Source: Kamptonema formosum PCC 10802 (lineage in GTDB: Bacteria; Cyanobacteriota; Cyanobacteriia; Cyanobacteriales; Oscillatoriaceae). Taken from it: a stretch of DNA of 64,000 bases. Position numbers and translations under genes: made by a program. Below, piece by piece: positions 42,891-51,849 of the stretch (position 1 is its first letter; every line of letters starts with the position of its first letter). The stretch covers positions 6,173,215 to 6,237,214 of the forward strand of contig NZ_KB235948.1 of assembly GCF_000332335.1 (NCBI RefSeq). Direction: 5' to 3'. The notes under the pieces are model-generated. The model was not told the origin of the DNA. It ran no database searches and worked only from the letters and a program-made list of their open reading frames with translations.

Positions 42891-42978
42891 TTGGGCCCCC
42901 GGGAAAAAATCCCCAAGCTCTCCCCGTCGGGAAGACAAGAGGCGATGGGCGCGCTCTGCACCCTGCTCGTCCTAGCTG

Positions 42979-43239
42979 TTAGCCGCCGCTGACGGGGGGG
43001 ATGAGCACCACCTCGTCGCCGTTTTGCAGGATCGTGTCTGGATCTGCGAAGTCGAGGTTAACGCCGAAGCGGGTGATGTCGCGCCAGCGTTCCAGTTCTG
43101 GGTGTTCCGAGTTCAGGCGATCGAGGACAGCAGAAACGGGGGTGCCGGCGGGCAATTCCAGCACCAGTTCAGGGATGCCAAAGACTTCTTGGTAGATGGC
43201 GAACAGTTTGACGGTTACGGTGATGGCAGGGAAAGACAT
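42979..43239 (-). CDS. ThiS/MoaD-like sulfur-carrier protein (copy 2)
   Basis: 86 residues with beta-grasp features (ITVTVKLFAIYQEVFGIPEL; ELPAGTPVSAVLDRL) and the activating C-terminal VSGG. It shares the ending IPPVSGG/VPAVAGG with the copy downstream of thrC, but the sequences otherwise differ, so they are not a recent duplicate. It might be MoaD for molybdopterin or a thiocarboxylate carrier for another pathway; the window has no MoaE or ThiG to decide. Confidence 0.85.
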   Translation of the reverse strand: MSFPAITVTVKLFAIYQEVFGIPELVLELPAGTPVSAVLDRLNSEHPELERWRDITRFGVNLDFADPDTILQNGDEVVLIPPVSGG

Positions 43240-43376
43240 AGCTATTAACCGGCTTGTCGGTGGGAGTCAAGCCAATATTAGGGCATTTTCCCGAGTGCCG
43301 GTGGACTGCCGCCGCCGCTACTTGCGGGGAAGCCCGCCGGTCTTGTACTATCGATTTTAACAGGAGGTCGCTAACA

Positions 43377-43871
43377 GTGAAACCAGAACGCATACCCCCA
43401 GGTCCAGGACAAGAATCAGTTTGGGATTACCCCCGCCCCCCTCGGGTGGAGGAAGTGAGCAAGCATATCCAAGTCATTTTTAACGGGGAGATTATTGCCG
43501 ACACCCATCGGGCCAAACGAGTGCTGGAAACAAGCCATCCTCCCGCCTACTATATTCCTTTTGAGGACATCAAGCCGGGCACTCTGCTCAAGACACAGCG
43601 GCCAACTTGGTGTGAGTGGAAAGGCGGGGGATATTACTATACAGTAAAATTCGGTGACAAGCAAGCGGAAAATGCAGCGTGGTTTTATCCCAATCCTGTT
43701 CCCTCCTTTTTAGCTATAAAGAACTGCGTCAGTTTTTATCCGGGGCTAATGGATGCCTGCTATGTAGATGGCGAGAAAGTCTTGCCACAGCCAGGGAACT
43801 TCTATGGGGGCTGGATTACGAGCGAAATTGTTGGGCCATTCAAAGGGGAGCCGGGCACACAGGGTTGGTAG
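43377..43871 (+). CDS. DUF427 protein
   Basis: 164 residues from the GTG at 43377, which follows AGGAGG by 8 nt; the frame is open further upstream. The family core is visible: RPPRVEEVSKHIQVIFNGEI, then IADTHRAKRVLETSHPPAYY, then YIPFEDIK, and a second half with CEWKGGGYYYTVKFGDK. DUF427 proteins are small beta-tent-like domains with Trp/Tyr-rich pockets. The function is unknown. It lies divergently from the sulfur-carrier gene. Confidence 0.88.
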   Translation: MKPERIPPGPGQESVWDYPRPPRVEEVSKHIQVIFNGEIIADTHRAKRVLETSHPPAYYIPFEDIKPGTLLKTQRPTWCEWKGGGYYYTVKFGDKQAENAAWFYPNPVPSFLAIKNCVSFYPGLMDACYVDGEKVLPQPGNFYGGWITSEIVGPFKGEPGTQGW

Positions 43872-43912
43872 TGCTTTCTATCCAAAAGACTGTTTTAAAA
43901 AAACCCTGTTAG

Positions 43913-43938
43913 TATAGCGGTTTTCAGTTGGATGGAGC
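43913..43938. repeat. solitary MITE-family terminus
   Basis: TATAGCGGTTTTCAGTTGGA, the left terminus of the family at 31722-31817. No right terminus follows. It abuts the 3' end of the TPM pseudogene. Confidence 0.65.
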
Positions 43939-44327
43939 GGGTTCTATTTCTAGGCGGCAGTTGCCGGTGGGAATCAAAAACCGCACCCCGTTACGTTGAC
44001 CAGCTTTGCCAATTCCCCAGGAATTACATAGCGCTGTAGCGAACTGCTGTGGAGTAGCGGATGGTGCGGTATCCGGCACAGTCCCCACAGCAATTTCACT
44101 GCCCTTTTTGCCTCCAACTGTGATATAATATGATTGAGTTGTGCTTCCGTTGAGGGACTCAGCACGCCAGCCATATCCCTCACCCAACCGCCGTTTACCT
44201 GACGGGGGTTGGGAACGTGCTGCACCGTGACAGCCACACTAGCAGGGGGAATGCTGAGGGCAGCAATACTCAGCATTCCCGCACCTAAAATTTGTTTGAA
44301 CTGTACTGCTAACAGGGGGTTAATCAT
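43924..44327 (-). pseudogene. TPM-domain (YgcG-type) protein, frameshifted and truncated
   Basis: The N-terminal part (signal-like ILGAGMLSIAALSIPPASVA, then VNGGWVRDMAGVLSPSTEAQ and LNHIISQLEAK) and the C-terminal part (GSEIAVGTVPDTAPSATPQQ, then NSWGIGKAGQRNGVRFLI) lie in different frames, broken in an A5 run near 44104-44108. The end is cut to EPAPSN-stop by a MITE terminus, so most of the C-terminal domain is lost. The ATG overlaps the symporter stop as ATGA. Thylakoid TPM proteins help photosystem repair in plants; this copy looks dead. Confidence 0.8.
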
Positions 44328-45589
44328 TCTACCTCTTTCGGGCGATCCTTGCCATCCAGCAAGCAACTAACCGTCATGTCACCCATCACATTAATGGCAG
44401 TGCGGCACCGGTCGAGAAACCAGTCCACAGTGATCAGCAAAACGATATACTCCACCGGCAAACCAACCGCCGAGAACACCAGCGTCATCGTCACCAAACC
44501 CGCCTCAGGAATCCCCGCCGCACCCACGGAGGCCAAAATAGACGTAAGCACCACAGTAACCTGCTGCGGGAGGGAAAGATTGACCCCAATCACTTGGGCC
44601 ACAAATAGGGCAGACATCGCCTCATAAAGAGCAGTGCCGTCATGGTTGAAATTGCTGCCGACTAGCGCCCCCAGAGAAGCGGAAGATTCCCGCAAACCGA
44701 CTTTTTCCTGCAAAGCTTCATAAGTCACCGGCATCGCCGCTATTGAGGAAGACGTCGAAAAAGCCATCAGCAGCGCATCCGAACAGCCAGCTATCAAGCG
44801 TTGCGGACTCACCCAAGAGCCGAACTTCACCCGCAGCAGGTAATAGCAAACCTGCAAAAACAGGGCCACCAGCACCGCCAGCACGAACGCACCCAGGGAT
44901 TTAAACGGCGTGAAACCTTGAAGGGCAATCGTTTTGGCAACAATTCCAAAAACAGCCAGGGGAACTAGGACAATAACCCAGTGCAAAATGCGAATCACCG
45001 CCTCGAATAACATGGAGATTCCCTGCTCAATTGCCCGATAGTCTGTCTTGCCCTGAGCAATTTGCTCGGTTTTCAACCCGCGCAGAGCAATCCCAAAAGC
45101 GAGAGCGAGGCAAATCAGCTGGATCACATTGTTGTCAACCAGAGGCTTGAGTACCGCATCTGGCACCAGATCCTGAAATAGTTTCCAGGGATCGAGCGTT
45201 TGGCTGATTTCAGATGGAGCCGACGGTGCGGAGATGGCACCCCAGCGGCCAGGTTGTACGACATTCGCAACCAAAATACCGATTATAATAGCAACTGTCG
45301 TATTTGTCAGCAGAAGACCAGCCAGCCGGCTGCCCGCCGTTCTCGGGGCGGTCAAAAAGGAGTGCAGCACCGCCAGCAAAATTAGCGGGGTGGCCAGGGC
45401 GCGGAGAGCTTTCAGCACCACGTTGGAGGGAACTGCCAAGTTGTTAATCAGGGCGACATTTTCCGGGTGGGGCTGACCGGCACCCAGCAAAATCCCGAAA
45501 GCCACTGCCAGAATCAGGGCCATTACAATCTGTAAGTAAAGGGGGATGCGCTCCCACAGCGGACGCTCTTGGATAGCCGGCTGGATCAT
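44324..45589 (-). CDS. dicarboxylate/amino-acid:cation symporter (DAACS family)
   Basis: 421 residues with eight transmembrane helices and two re-entrant hairpins in family order. The HP1 Ser-rich loop is MAFSTSSSIAAMP, and the NxDGTA-type motif is GSNFNHDGTALYEAMSALF. The family imports glutamate, aspartate or C4-dicarboxylates with Na+ or H+. The substrate cannot be read from sequence. The downstream TPM pseudogene is translationally coupled (ATGA). Confidence 0.92.
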   Translation of the reverse strand: MIQPAIQERPLWERIPLYLQIVMALILAVAFGILLGAGQPHPENVALINNLAVPSNVVLKALRALATPLILLAVLHSFLTAPRTAGSRLAGLLLTNTTVAIIIGILVANVVQPGRWGAISAPSAPSEISQTLDPWKLFQDLVPDAVLKPLVDNNVIQLICLALAFGIALRGLKTEQIAQGKTDYRAIEQGISMLFEAVIRILHWVIVLVPLAVFGIVAKTIALQGFTPFKSLGAFVLAVLVALFLQVCYYLLRVKFGSWVSPQRLIAGCSDALLMAFSTSSSIAAMPVTYEALQEKVGLRESSASLGALVGSNFNHDGTALYEAMSALFVAQVIGVNLSLPQQVTVVLTSILASVGAAGIPEAGLVTMTLVFSAVGLPVEYIVLLITVDWFLDRCRTAINVMGDMTVSCLLDGKDRPKEVE

Positions 45590-46363
45590 CAGAAACTCCT
45601 CATCAGGGGGTAACAGCAGGGTTTACAGCACCCCGCTTTGTTTAACAAACCAGGTTCTCGAAACCTTCAAGCTTCACTATATCTCTACCCTCTTTGATTT
45701 GCCCCGGTCTGACTGGAGAAATTCTGGCTCGCTTCCGCGATTCTTTAAAATTGCTCTTGACAGCCGTGCGGTGAGGGGATATGCAAAAGTCCGCGCCAGA
45801 GCCCTGCTGACAGGGGGCTCGCCAAAATTAGACAAGCTAGAGAGAAAAAAGGGTGGCCAGTAGGGAGCCGGTTTAATCCAGCGCCCGATTAATGTCGCTG
45901 CTTTCCTAGCTTAACTGGGAAGATGTGGTTCCGGGCGTGTCCCCCGACTGCTGCCGGTGGGCGCAAAAGCCCGCTCCCACTGCGGAGAATGCCAGGGGAG
46001 ATCGGGGGGCTTGCCACACAGCGCCGGCGTTTGGTAACATTAGATACTGTCAGCACCCCGATACAATTCCTGTCGGGTGCGATCACCCCCATTTGAGAGC
46101 GAAGCTGCTGTGGTAGAATTTTGCCAGAATCCCACCGGCGCTGAGGCAAAAACAGTAAGCGCGTGTTTGTAAAGAAAATCAGAGCCCCCAAGGGGCAGTC
46201 TCCCTGTGCTCCCCGCCCTGCCACGGGGGCTTATCTTCCCCCCCTCTTTTTTTGGGGGGCTAGGGGGGCTACTCACAACCCTTGACAGCGGTTAATATTC
46301 TTTTAAAGGCCAGCACTTACCGCTCTTGCGCCCACTCCAAAGCTTAATAAAATGTAACACCCT
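45590..46363. other. 774-bp spacer without a recognised gene
   Basis: No frame on either strand resembles a protein. The region contains a hairpin around 46053-46080 (CACCCCGAT ... TCGGGTG), a GGGGGG/CCCCCC pair near 46227-46260, and several CCGG words. It presumably holds promoters for the two divergent genes; no consensus pair is convincing. Confidence 0.45.
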
Positions 46364-48784
46364 ATGCCCTATTGCATCAACCCTCAGTGCCGGTATCGCG
46401 ACAATCCGAACCCTGACGAATGCGGAGCTTCGTGCCACTATGAATTGCTCAGAAGTCAGCACGGATATGAGGTAGTCAGATGCCTGCGCCGTTCCAATGG
46501 CCACAATGCGGGGATATTTGAAGTCAGGCATCAAGACCGGCTTGAACCGCAAGTTATGAAGGTTCTCCGCGACAGCGGCTCCGACAGCAATCCGCAAAAT
46601 CATAATTATTATGTTACGCTGTTTGAGCGAGAGGTGCAAGTTTTACAGAATATGAGCGATCCAAAAGTTGTCATATTTCATGAATCCTTTATTTTATCGC
46701 CTCCCGATGCAATCGAGAGACTGCACTGCTTAGTCATGGATAAAATAGCGGGGAATAATTTGCAGGAGTGGGTGAAGGAGCACGGGACAATTCCCGAAGA
46801 ACAAGCCATAGATTGGCTCCGACAGCTAGCCGTGATTTTGTCACGGGTGCATCAAAAAAATATTATCCACCGGGATATCAAGCCTTCCAACATCATGCGC
46901 AGCGAACCCAGTGGCGAACTGGTACTGATTGACTTTGGCGCAGTTAGAGAGGTTACGGAGACAGTGATTCGCCGGCAATACGCCACGATAATTGTTTCAG
47001 AGGGTTACACCGCGCCCGAGCAAAAACAAGGAAAAGCCGTTCCGCAATCCGATTTCTTTTCCCTCGGGCGCACTTTGGTCTATCTCCTAACGGGGGAGGA
47101 ACCGAAAAATATGGTAAATAACCAAAACCCAAACAAGATAAACTGGCGAGGCAAAGCGCCCAAACTCTCGCGGAATCTAGCCGATTTTATTGATAAACTG
47201 ATGTCGCCCGAGATTAAAAATCGGCCTCAAAATCCGCAAGAGATTTTGCGGTTTCTGAAAGCGCTTGAAAATAAGCGACCGAAGCCGATACCTCCTGAAA
47301 CGCAGCAGAAGACAGAGGTTGAACACAGGGGTGCGCCTCACTACAAACTGCTTGCCGGCAGTGGGGCGCTGCTGGTGCTGGTACTGGCAGCAGCAACCGG
47401 CGGGTGGTATATCACTGCACCGGGCGGGTGTTCCAAAATTTGGCTCAGGAGTTTTCCTAAAGGCGACGATCTGAGTTGTGGGGAAGAAATCCTGATTCCA
47501 GATGCTCAGATGCCGGCAAAGCAAAGCGGGGTGAGTGCCTTTGCTGATGGCAAGTACAGCGCAGCGATTAAGTGGCTAGAAGCGGCGTGGAACAAGCGGC
47601 GCGATCCCGAAACTTTGATTTACCTGAATAATGCCCGACTGATGGGGGAAAACGCTCACACGATCGCTGTTGTCGCACCCATCACCAACAACGCGGACAA
47701 CGCGCGGGAAATTTTGCGGGGAGTCGCCCAAGCTCAAGATGAGTTCAATCGCGGGCAAAAAAAGATTAATGGCACAGGTTTGAAAGTGCTGATTGCGGAT
47801 GATGCCAATGAGCCTAATAAAGCTAAACCCATTGCAGAGGCGCTGGTGTCGAAAGGCGACATTTTAGCCACTGTCGGTCACTTTTCTAGTGACACAACTC
47901 TGGCGGCACTGCCTGTCTACCAGCAGCACGAGTTGGTCTTGATTGCTCCAGCCAGCACCTCAGTAGACCTTGTACATTACGGCAAAATTCCCAATCACGT
48001 TTTCTTCCGCACCGTACACAGTGATTCCGTAGCTGCCCCAGCTTTAGCTGGCTATCTGATCAACCGCGCCCAGCAGAAGAAAGCGGCAGTCTTTTACAAT
48101 CCCCAGAGCAATTACAGCCGCTCTTTGCGGGAGATATTCCGCTCTAGCTTCCTGGGGAGTGGCGGAGAAGTCATAGAGGAGTTTGATTTGTCTGACTCCT
48201 CCTTCGATAAGGTTTCTGCCATCAACCAGTCGCAGAAAAAAGGAGCGACAGCGCTTATCTTATTTCCGGATAGCCAGAAAAGTCAAAATTCCTTTGGCCA
48301 TACGTTAGAGGTGATTGAAGCCAATCAGGGACGTTATTGGATGATGGGAGGAGATAACCTTTACAATTCGGAGATATTAAACTTCGTAGGGGCAGAGGCG
48401 GCGAACCGCTTGGTGGCGGCTATTCACTGGCACAGTTCCGGCAGTCCTAACCCAAATTTTCCCAAAGCCGCTAAAGATTTGTGGGGAAAAGAAGTCAGCT
48501 GGCGCACGGCTTCAGCCTATGACGCCACTCGCGCACTGATAGCGGCTTTAGCAAAAAAACCTCAACCGAACCGTTCTGACGTGCGGCAAGCTTTATCGGC
48601 TCCCGATTTTGAAACTACCGGCGCTACGGGGACGATTAGTTTTGACGGCGGCGAACGGAAAAACCTGAGCGTACAGCTGGTGACAGTAGTGCGGGATAAA
48701 TGCTATACAGGTGGTTATATCTTTGTCCCGGTAGACGCTTCCGAAGACAGTGCCGAGAAACCGGAGTGCACCGGCAGCCCCTAA
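46364..48784 (+). CDS. receptor Ser/Thr kinase with periplasmic amino-acid-binding-type sensor
   Basis: 806 residues. A Cys-rich ribbon (Cys4, 9, 20, 24) is followed by the kinase domain (HRDIKPSNIM, LIDFGAVREV; the glycine loop is unusual). A single transmembrane helix (LLAGSGALLVLVLAAATGG, about residue 330-348) precedes a C-terminal periplasmic-binding-protein-like domain: IAVVAPITNNADNAREIL, then DILATVGHFSSDTTLAALPV, then APASTSVDLVHYG. This is the leucine/branched-chain receptor fold used in ABC importers. The extracellular domain probably senses a small ligand; no neighbouring importer is seen. Confidence 0.93.
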   Translation: MPYCINPQCRYRDNPNPDECGASCHYELLRSQHGYEVVRCLRRSNGHNAGIFEVRHQDRLEPQVMKVLRDSGSDSNPQNHNYYVTLFEREVQVLQNMSDPKVVIFHESFILSPPDAIERLHCLVMDKIAGNNLQEWVKEHGTIPEEQAIDWLRQLAVILSRVHQKNIIHRDIKPSNIMRSEPSGELVLIDFGAVREVTETVIRRQYATIIVSEGYTAPEQKQGKAVPQSDFFSLGRTLVYLLTGEEPKNMVNNQNPNKINWRGKAPKLSRNLADFIDKLMSPEIKNRPQNPQEILRFLKALENKRPKPIPPETQQKTEVEHRGAPHYKLLAGSGALLVLVLAAATGGWYITAPGGCSKIWLRSFPKGDDLSCGEEILIPDAQMPAKQSGVSAFADGKYSAAIKWLEAAWNKRRDPETLIYLNNARLMGENAHTIAVVAPITNNADNAREILRGVAQAQDEFNRGQKKINGTGLKVLIADDANEPNKAKPIAEALVSKGDILATVGHFSSDTTLAALPVYQQHELVLIAPASTSVDLVHYGKIPNHVFFRTVHSDSVAAPALAGYLINRAQQKKAAVFYNPQSNYSRSLREIFRSSFLGSGGEVIEEFDLSDSSFDKVSAINQSQKKGATALILFPDSQKSQNSFGHTLEVIEANQGRYWMMGGDNLYNSEILNFVGAEAANRLVAAIHWHSSGSPNPNFPKAAKDLWGKEVSWRTASAYDATRALIAALAKKPQPNRSDVRQALSAPDFETTGATGTISFDGGERKNLSVQLVTVVRDKCYTGGYIFVPVDASEDSAEKPECTGSP

Positions 48785-48811
48785 GATAGGCTTTATAAAG
48801 TAATTTACTGG

Positions 48812-48955
48812 TATAGCAGCAGTCATATTGGTTAGAACAATAGAAGCTTCGGGAGCGGGGGAGCAAGGGAGGCTGCTTACTGCTATATAGACGTAGGGCA
48901 GGCGTCCCGCCCCCCCAGAAGGTCTAATGTTCTAAGCTAAGTGCATACTGCTATA
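48812..48955. repeat. MITE-like element, TATAGCAG...CTGCTATA (144 bp)
   Basis: Left end TATAGCAGCAGTCATATTGG then TTAGAACA; right end TGTTCTAAGCTAAGTGCATA then CTGCTATA. TATAGCAG and TTAGAACA recur inverted at the right end. It is the sibling of 29508-29649. Its right end is fused to the open frame of a response-regulator fragment. Confidence 0.75.
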
Positions 48956-49450
48956 TCAGCCGCATCCTCAGCAAGGCGGGATTCGAGGTTGTGGGAGCCG
49001 CCACCGGCTCGGAGACACTCCGCCTAGCCGCGCAGCAGCCCGATTGGATTGTTCTGGATATCCATCTTCCGGATATGAACGGGTTTGAAATCTGCCGGCA
49101 GCTGAAAGCAGACCCGGAAAAAAATCAATACCTATTATACACCTGTCAGCCAGTTTTGTCAAGAGTGAGGACAGAGTTCAGGGGCTGGACGGAGGTGCGG
49201 ACGGCGACCTGACTCAGCCGGTGGAGCCGGCAGAACTGATCGCCACGATCAATTCCCTGCTGCGGCTGCGCCAGGTGGAGGAGGGGGCGCGGGTCGCGGC
49301 TCAACAGTGGCAGACCACCTTCGACGCCATCTGCGACGGGGTTTGCCTGCTCGACTGCGAGGGAAAGATATTGCAGTGCAACAGGGCGATGGCGGAGCTG
49401 TTGAACTTGCCGGTGGGGGACATCCTCCGCCGTTCCTATTATTCCTCACC
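48952..49450 (+). pseudogene. fragment of a response-regulator/PAS signalling gene
   Basis: Frame 1: ISRILSKAGFEVVGAATGSE, then DWIVLDIHLPDMNGFEICRQ (receiver domain with its acceptor Asp). Near 49131-49140 the frame shifts to HLSASFVKSEDRVQGLDGGA, then LTQPVEPAELIATINSLL, and on to a PAS-like FDAICDGVCLLDCEGKILQC. The 5' end is cut by the MITE and the 3' end runs into AATCC/CTAAACC-rich DNA at about 49450. It is a hybrid histidine kinase or response regulator that has been destroyed at both ends. Confidence 0.83.
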
Positions 49451-49582
49451 GGTCAATTTGGGATGCCCGGATGCCCGGATTTTAGATTTTGGATTGGGCA
49501 TTGGCGTTCCCCTAAACCCTAACCCCAAATCTCTAAATCCCCTAATCCCCTAATCCCGGCCCAAATCCAAAATCCAACGCCC
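49451..49582. repeat. AATCC/CTAAACC-type low-complexity spacer
   Basis: Words such as TTTTAGATTTTGGATTGGGC and CTAAATCCCCTAATCCCC fill the gap between the broken signalling gene and the DnaJ gene. Non-coding. Confidence 0.55.
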
Positions 49583-50194
49583 TTAAAAAATCTGCTCCAG
49601 TTTGTGAAAATCGCGTTTCACTTCTTCCCAAAGCGAGCGATTGTGAGGGTCAGTGCGCAGGGCTTTTTTCAGGTAGATTCTGGCCTTATCCAGCTGTCTC
49701 TCTGCAATGAGCTGACGCCCCCAGCGCTGATAGGCAATAGCTTGCCACTGGCGCACTTCTGGGTCGTGGGGGATGCGCTGCGCCAGAGCTTCCACCAGAG
49801 CGATCGCCCGGGGAAAGCGCTGGTATTTGAGCAACTCCTGCAACTGCAAATAAGAGTTCCGCTTCAGCTGCAGCTCAACGTCTGACAGCTGGGGATTTTC
49901 TTGAAACTTCGGCGGTTTGCGCGTCACCTTTACTGCCGGTGGCGGAGTTTCGCTTGACGGTGAGGCGCTGGGTGGTGTATAGTGGTGCGGCTTACTGTCT
50001 TCAGACTGGGTGCAAACGTCGAGCAAGATTTTGTAAGCCTCGTGCAGCTGGATAAACTTCTCGTGCGCTTGCCGGTTGCCAGGGTTGGCATCCGGATGGT
50101 ACTGTCGCGCCAGACGCCGGTAAGACGCCTTAACCTCCGCCACACTCGCTCCCGCTCTCAACTCCAGCAGTCGATAGCACTCTGCAATCTTCAT
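49583..50194 (-). CDS. DnaJ-domain protein
   Basis: 203 residues from the ATG at 50194; the frame is open farther upstream. The J-domain has the HPD motif (ARQYHPDANPGNRQAHEKFI). The C-terminal half carries helices resembling TPR units (RFPRAIALVEALAQRIPHD, then QRWGRQLIAERQLDKARIY). It recruits and activates a DnaK Hsp70, with the TPR-like part as a client or adaptor surface. It lies downstream of clpP on the same strand beyond a terminator. Confidence 0.88.
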   Translation of the reverse strand: MKIAECYRLLELRAGASVAEVKASYRRLARQYHPDANPGNRQAHEKFIQLHEAYKILLDVCTQSEDSKPHHYTPPSASPSSETPPPAVKVTRKPPKFQENPQLSDVELQLKRNSYLQLQELLKYQRFPRAIALVEALAQRIPHDPEVRQWQAIAYQRWGRQLIAERQLDKARIYLKKALRTDPHNRSLWEEVKRDFHKLEQIF

Positions 50195-50211
50195 TTCCCT
50201 CACACCACACA

Positions 50212-50249
50212 AAAAATGGCAGAACCTAGCTGAAGATTCTGCCATTTTT
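50212..50249 (-). terminator. bidirectional hairpin terminator
   Basis: Arms AAAAATGGCAGAA / TTCTGCCATTTTT (13 bp) with a 12-nt loop; the T-tract on the minus strand stops the clp operon before dnaJ. The symmetric A/T runs would serve the other strand too. Confidence 0.88.
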
Positions 50250-50330
50250 AACGTTTCTCAGCACAGGGAAAGCAAAAACCCGGTTTCTTGAAGCCAGGGG
50301 ATTGCTCAACCTGTGGCCCTAGACAGGGCC

Positions 50331-50915
50331 CTACTCAATCACCCGGTCGATCAGGCCGTACTCCTTAGCTTCCTGAGCGGACATGAAAAAGTCGCGGTCC
50401 ATGTCCTTCTCAATCTTTTCCAAAGACTGGCCGGTGCGGTCGGCGTAGATTTGATTGAGCTGAGAGCGGATGCGCAGGATCTCCCGCGCCTCGATCTCGA
50501 TATCGCTCGCTTGGCCGCGCGTGCCGCCGGAAGGCTGGTGGATCATGATCCGCGAGTGGGGCAGGGCCAGACGTTTGCCCTTCGTGCCGGCAGCCAGCAG
50601 GAAAGAGCCCATCGAGGCAGCCAGCCCCACACAAATCGTCACCACATCTGATTTAATGTGCTGCATGGTATCATAAATTGCCATGCCTGAGGTGACGTAA
50701 CCGCCTGGGGAATTGATGTAGAGGATAATATCCTTACCGGCATCTTCCGAATCCAAGTATAGCATGACGGCGATGATTTGGTTTGCCAGTTCGTCGTCAA
50801 TGTCTTTGCCGATAAAAATAATCCGCTCCCGGTAGAGGCGATTGTAGATATCAATCCACTGGGTGTAGGAATCCCCGGGCATCCGGTAGGGAACTTTAGG
50901 TATACCAATAGGCAT
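50331..50915 (-). CDS. clpP: ClpP protease, active subunit (ClpP3-like)
   Basis: 194 residues. The catalytic triad is complete: Ser101 (GLAASMGSF), His126 (RIMIHQP), Asp175 (DRDFF). The fold segments [18 protein letters not shown] and [11 protein letters not shown] are canonical. In cyanobacteria the genes clpR-clpP3 form one operon and one mixed ring; here clpR lies 142 bp upstream on the same strand. The ring works with ClpC in protein turnover. Confidence 0.94.
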   Translation of the reverse strand: MPIGIPKVPYRMPGDSYTQWIDIYNRLYRERIIFIGKDIDDELANQIIAVMLYLDSEDAGKDIILYINSPGGYVTSGMAIYDTMQHIKSDVVTICVGLAASMGSFLLAAGTKGKRLALPHSRIMIHQPSGGTRGQASDIEIEAREILRIRSQLNQIYADRTGQSLEKIEKDMDRDFFMSAQEAKEYGLIDRVIE

Positions 50916-51057
50916 GGTGCGGCACTCCGTTTTTGAGTGGGGACTAGGGGGATTTTAGATGAGTTCTCGCTCCAGAGCGAGCGCCAGGAAGCGAGAGTCA
51001 GGAGGCGTTTCTTGGCCTTCGGAACCGGCATTCTTTGCGCCGGTGCCGGCAAAAGGC

Positions 51058-51717
51058 TCAGATAACACCGGCAGGCAGCGGTTTCGGCTGTTCGGCCTTG
51101 TCTTCGAGAACGCGGTCGATGAGGCCATACTCTTTGGCTTCGTAGGGCGTCATGTAGAACAGCCGGTCCATGTCCTTAGAGATTTTCTCTGGCGGCTGGC
51201 CGGTGTTGCGCGACAGGATATCCAGCATAGTCATTTTATTGGCCAGAACTTCCTTAGCGCGAATTTGAATATCTGTCGCTTGGCCGCGAGTGTAGCTCTT
51301 GGGCTGGTGCAGGACAATAGAGGCGTGGGGCAGACTGGCGCGGCAACCTTTTGTCCCAGCTGACAGCAGCATAGCAGCCATGCCCATCGCCATGCCCATG
51401 CAGATGGTGTGCACCGGCGGCTTAATATACTTGATCGTGTCGCAGATGGCAAAGGCTTCCGTTTCAAAGCCAATCGGATCGCCGCTGTAGCTGGAAGTGC
51501 CCGTAGAGTTGATATAAATCTTGATCGGTTTCTCTGGGTCTTCGTACTGCAAGTACAGGAGTTCTGCGACAATCAGTTCCGTTACCGCCGGCACCAAAGG
51601 CATGCCCAGATAGACGATTCGCTCCTTGAGCAGCAGGGAGGGCAAATCTGGGGGCGGGGTGCGGTAGTAGGCATCCCCGTAGTAGGGCGATTGAACAGCC
51701 TGGATGGGTAACTTCAT
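51058..51717 (-). CDS. clpR: ClpR, catalytically inactive ClpP homologue
   Basis: 219 residues. The nucleophile serine is replaced by Gly112 (MGMAMGMAAM against GLAASMGSF), while the His (IVLHQP) and Asp (DRLFY) segments remain. That is the signature of ClpR subunits, which assemble with ClpP3. An N-terminal extension with Tyr-rich PYYGDAYYRT is typical. It is first in the leftward operon. Confidence 0.93.
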   Translation of the reverse strand: MKLPIQAVQSPYYGDAYYRTPPPDLPSLLLKERIVYLGMPLVPAVTELIVAELLYLQYEDPEKPIKIYINSTGTSSYSGDPIGFETEAFAICDTIKYIKPPVHTICMGMAMGMAAMLLSAGTKGCRASLPHASIVLHQPKSYTRGQATDIQIRAKEVLANKMTMLDILSRNTGQPPEKISKDMDRLFYMTPYEAKEYGLIDRVLEDKAEQPKPLPAGVI

Positions 51718-51849
51718 ACCGATTGGTTGCCTGAGATTGTGACGCTATCCTTAACATAGTAGCGTGACCCCGGGGAGGACAGGGAAGGGGACTCCATCGG
51801 TTGAAACCCGTCCCGACAATATGGGGGCTACCCACAGTATGGAGGATTT

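Noticed and set aside
45546-45863. 105-codon frame in the 45.6-46.3 kb spacer
   Set aside because: No similarity to known domains, odd composition and partial overlap with the symporter gene.
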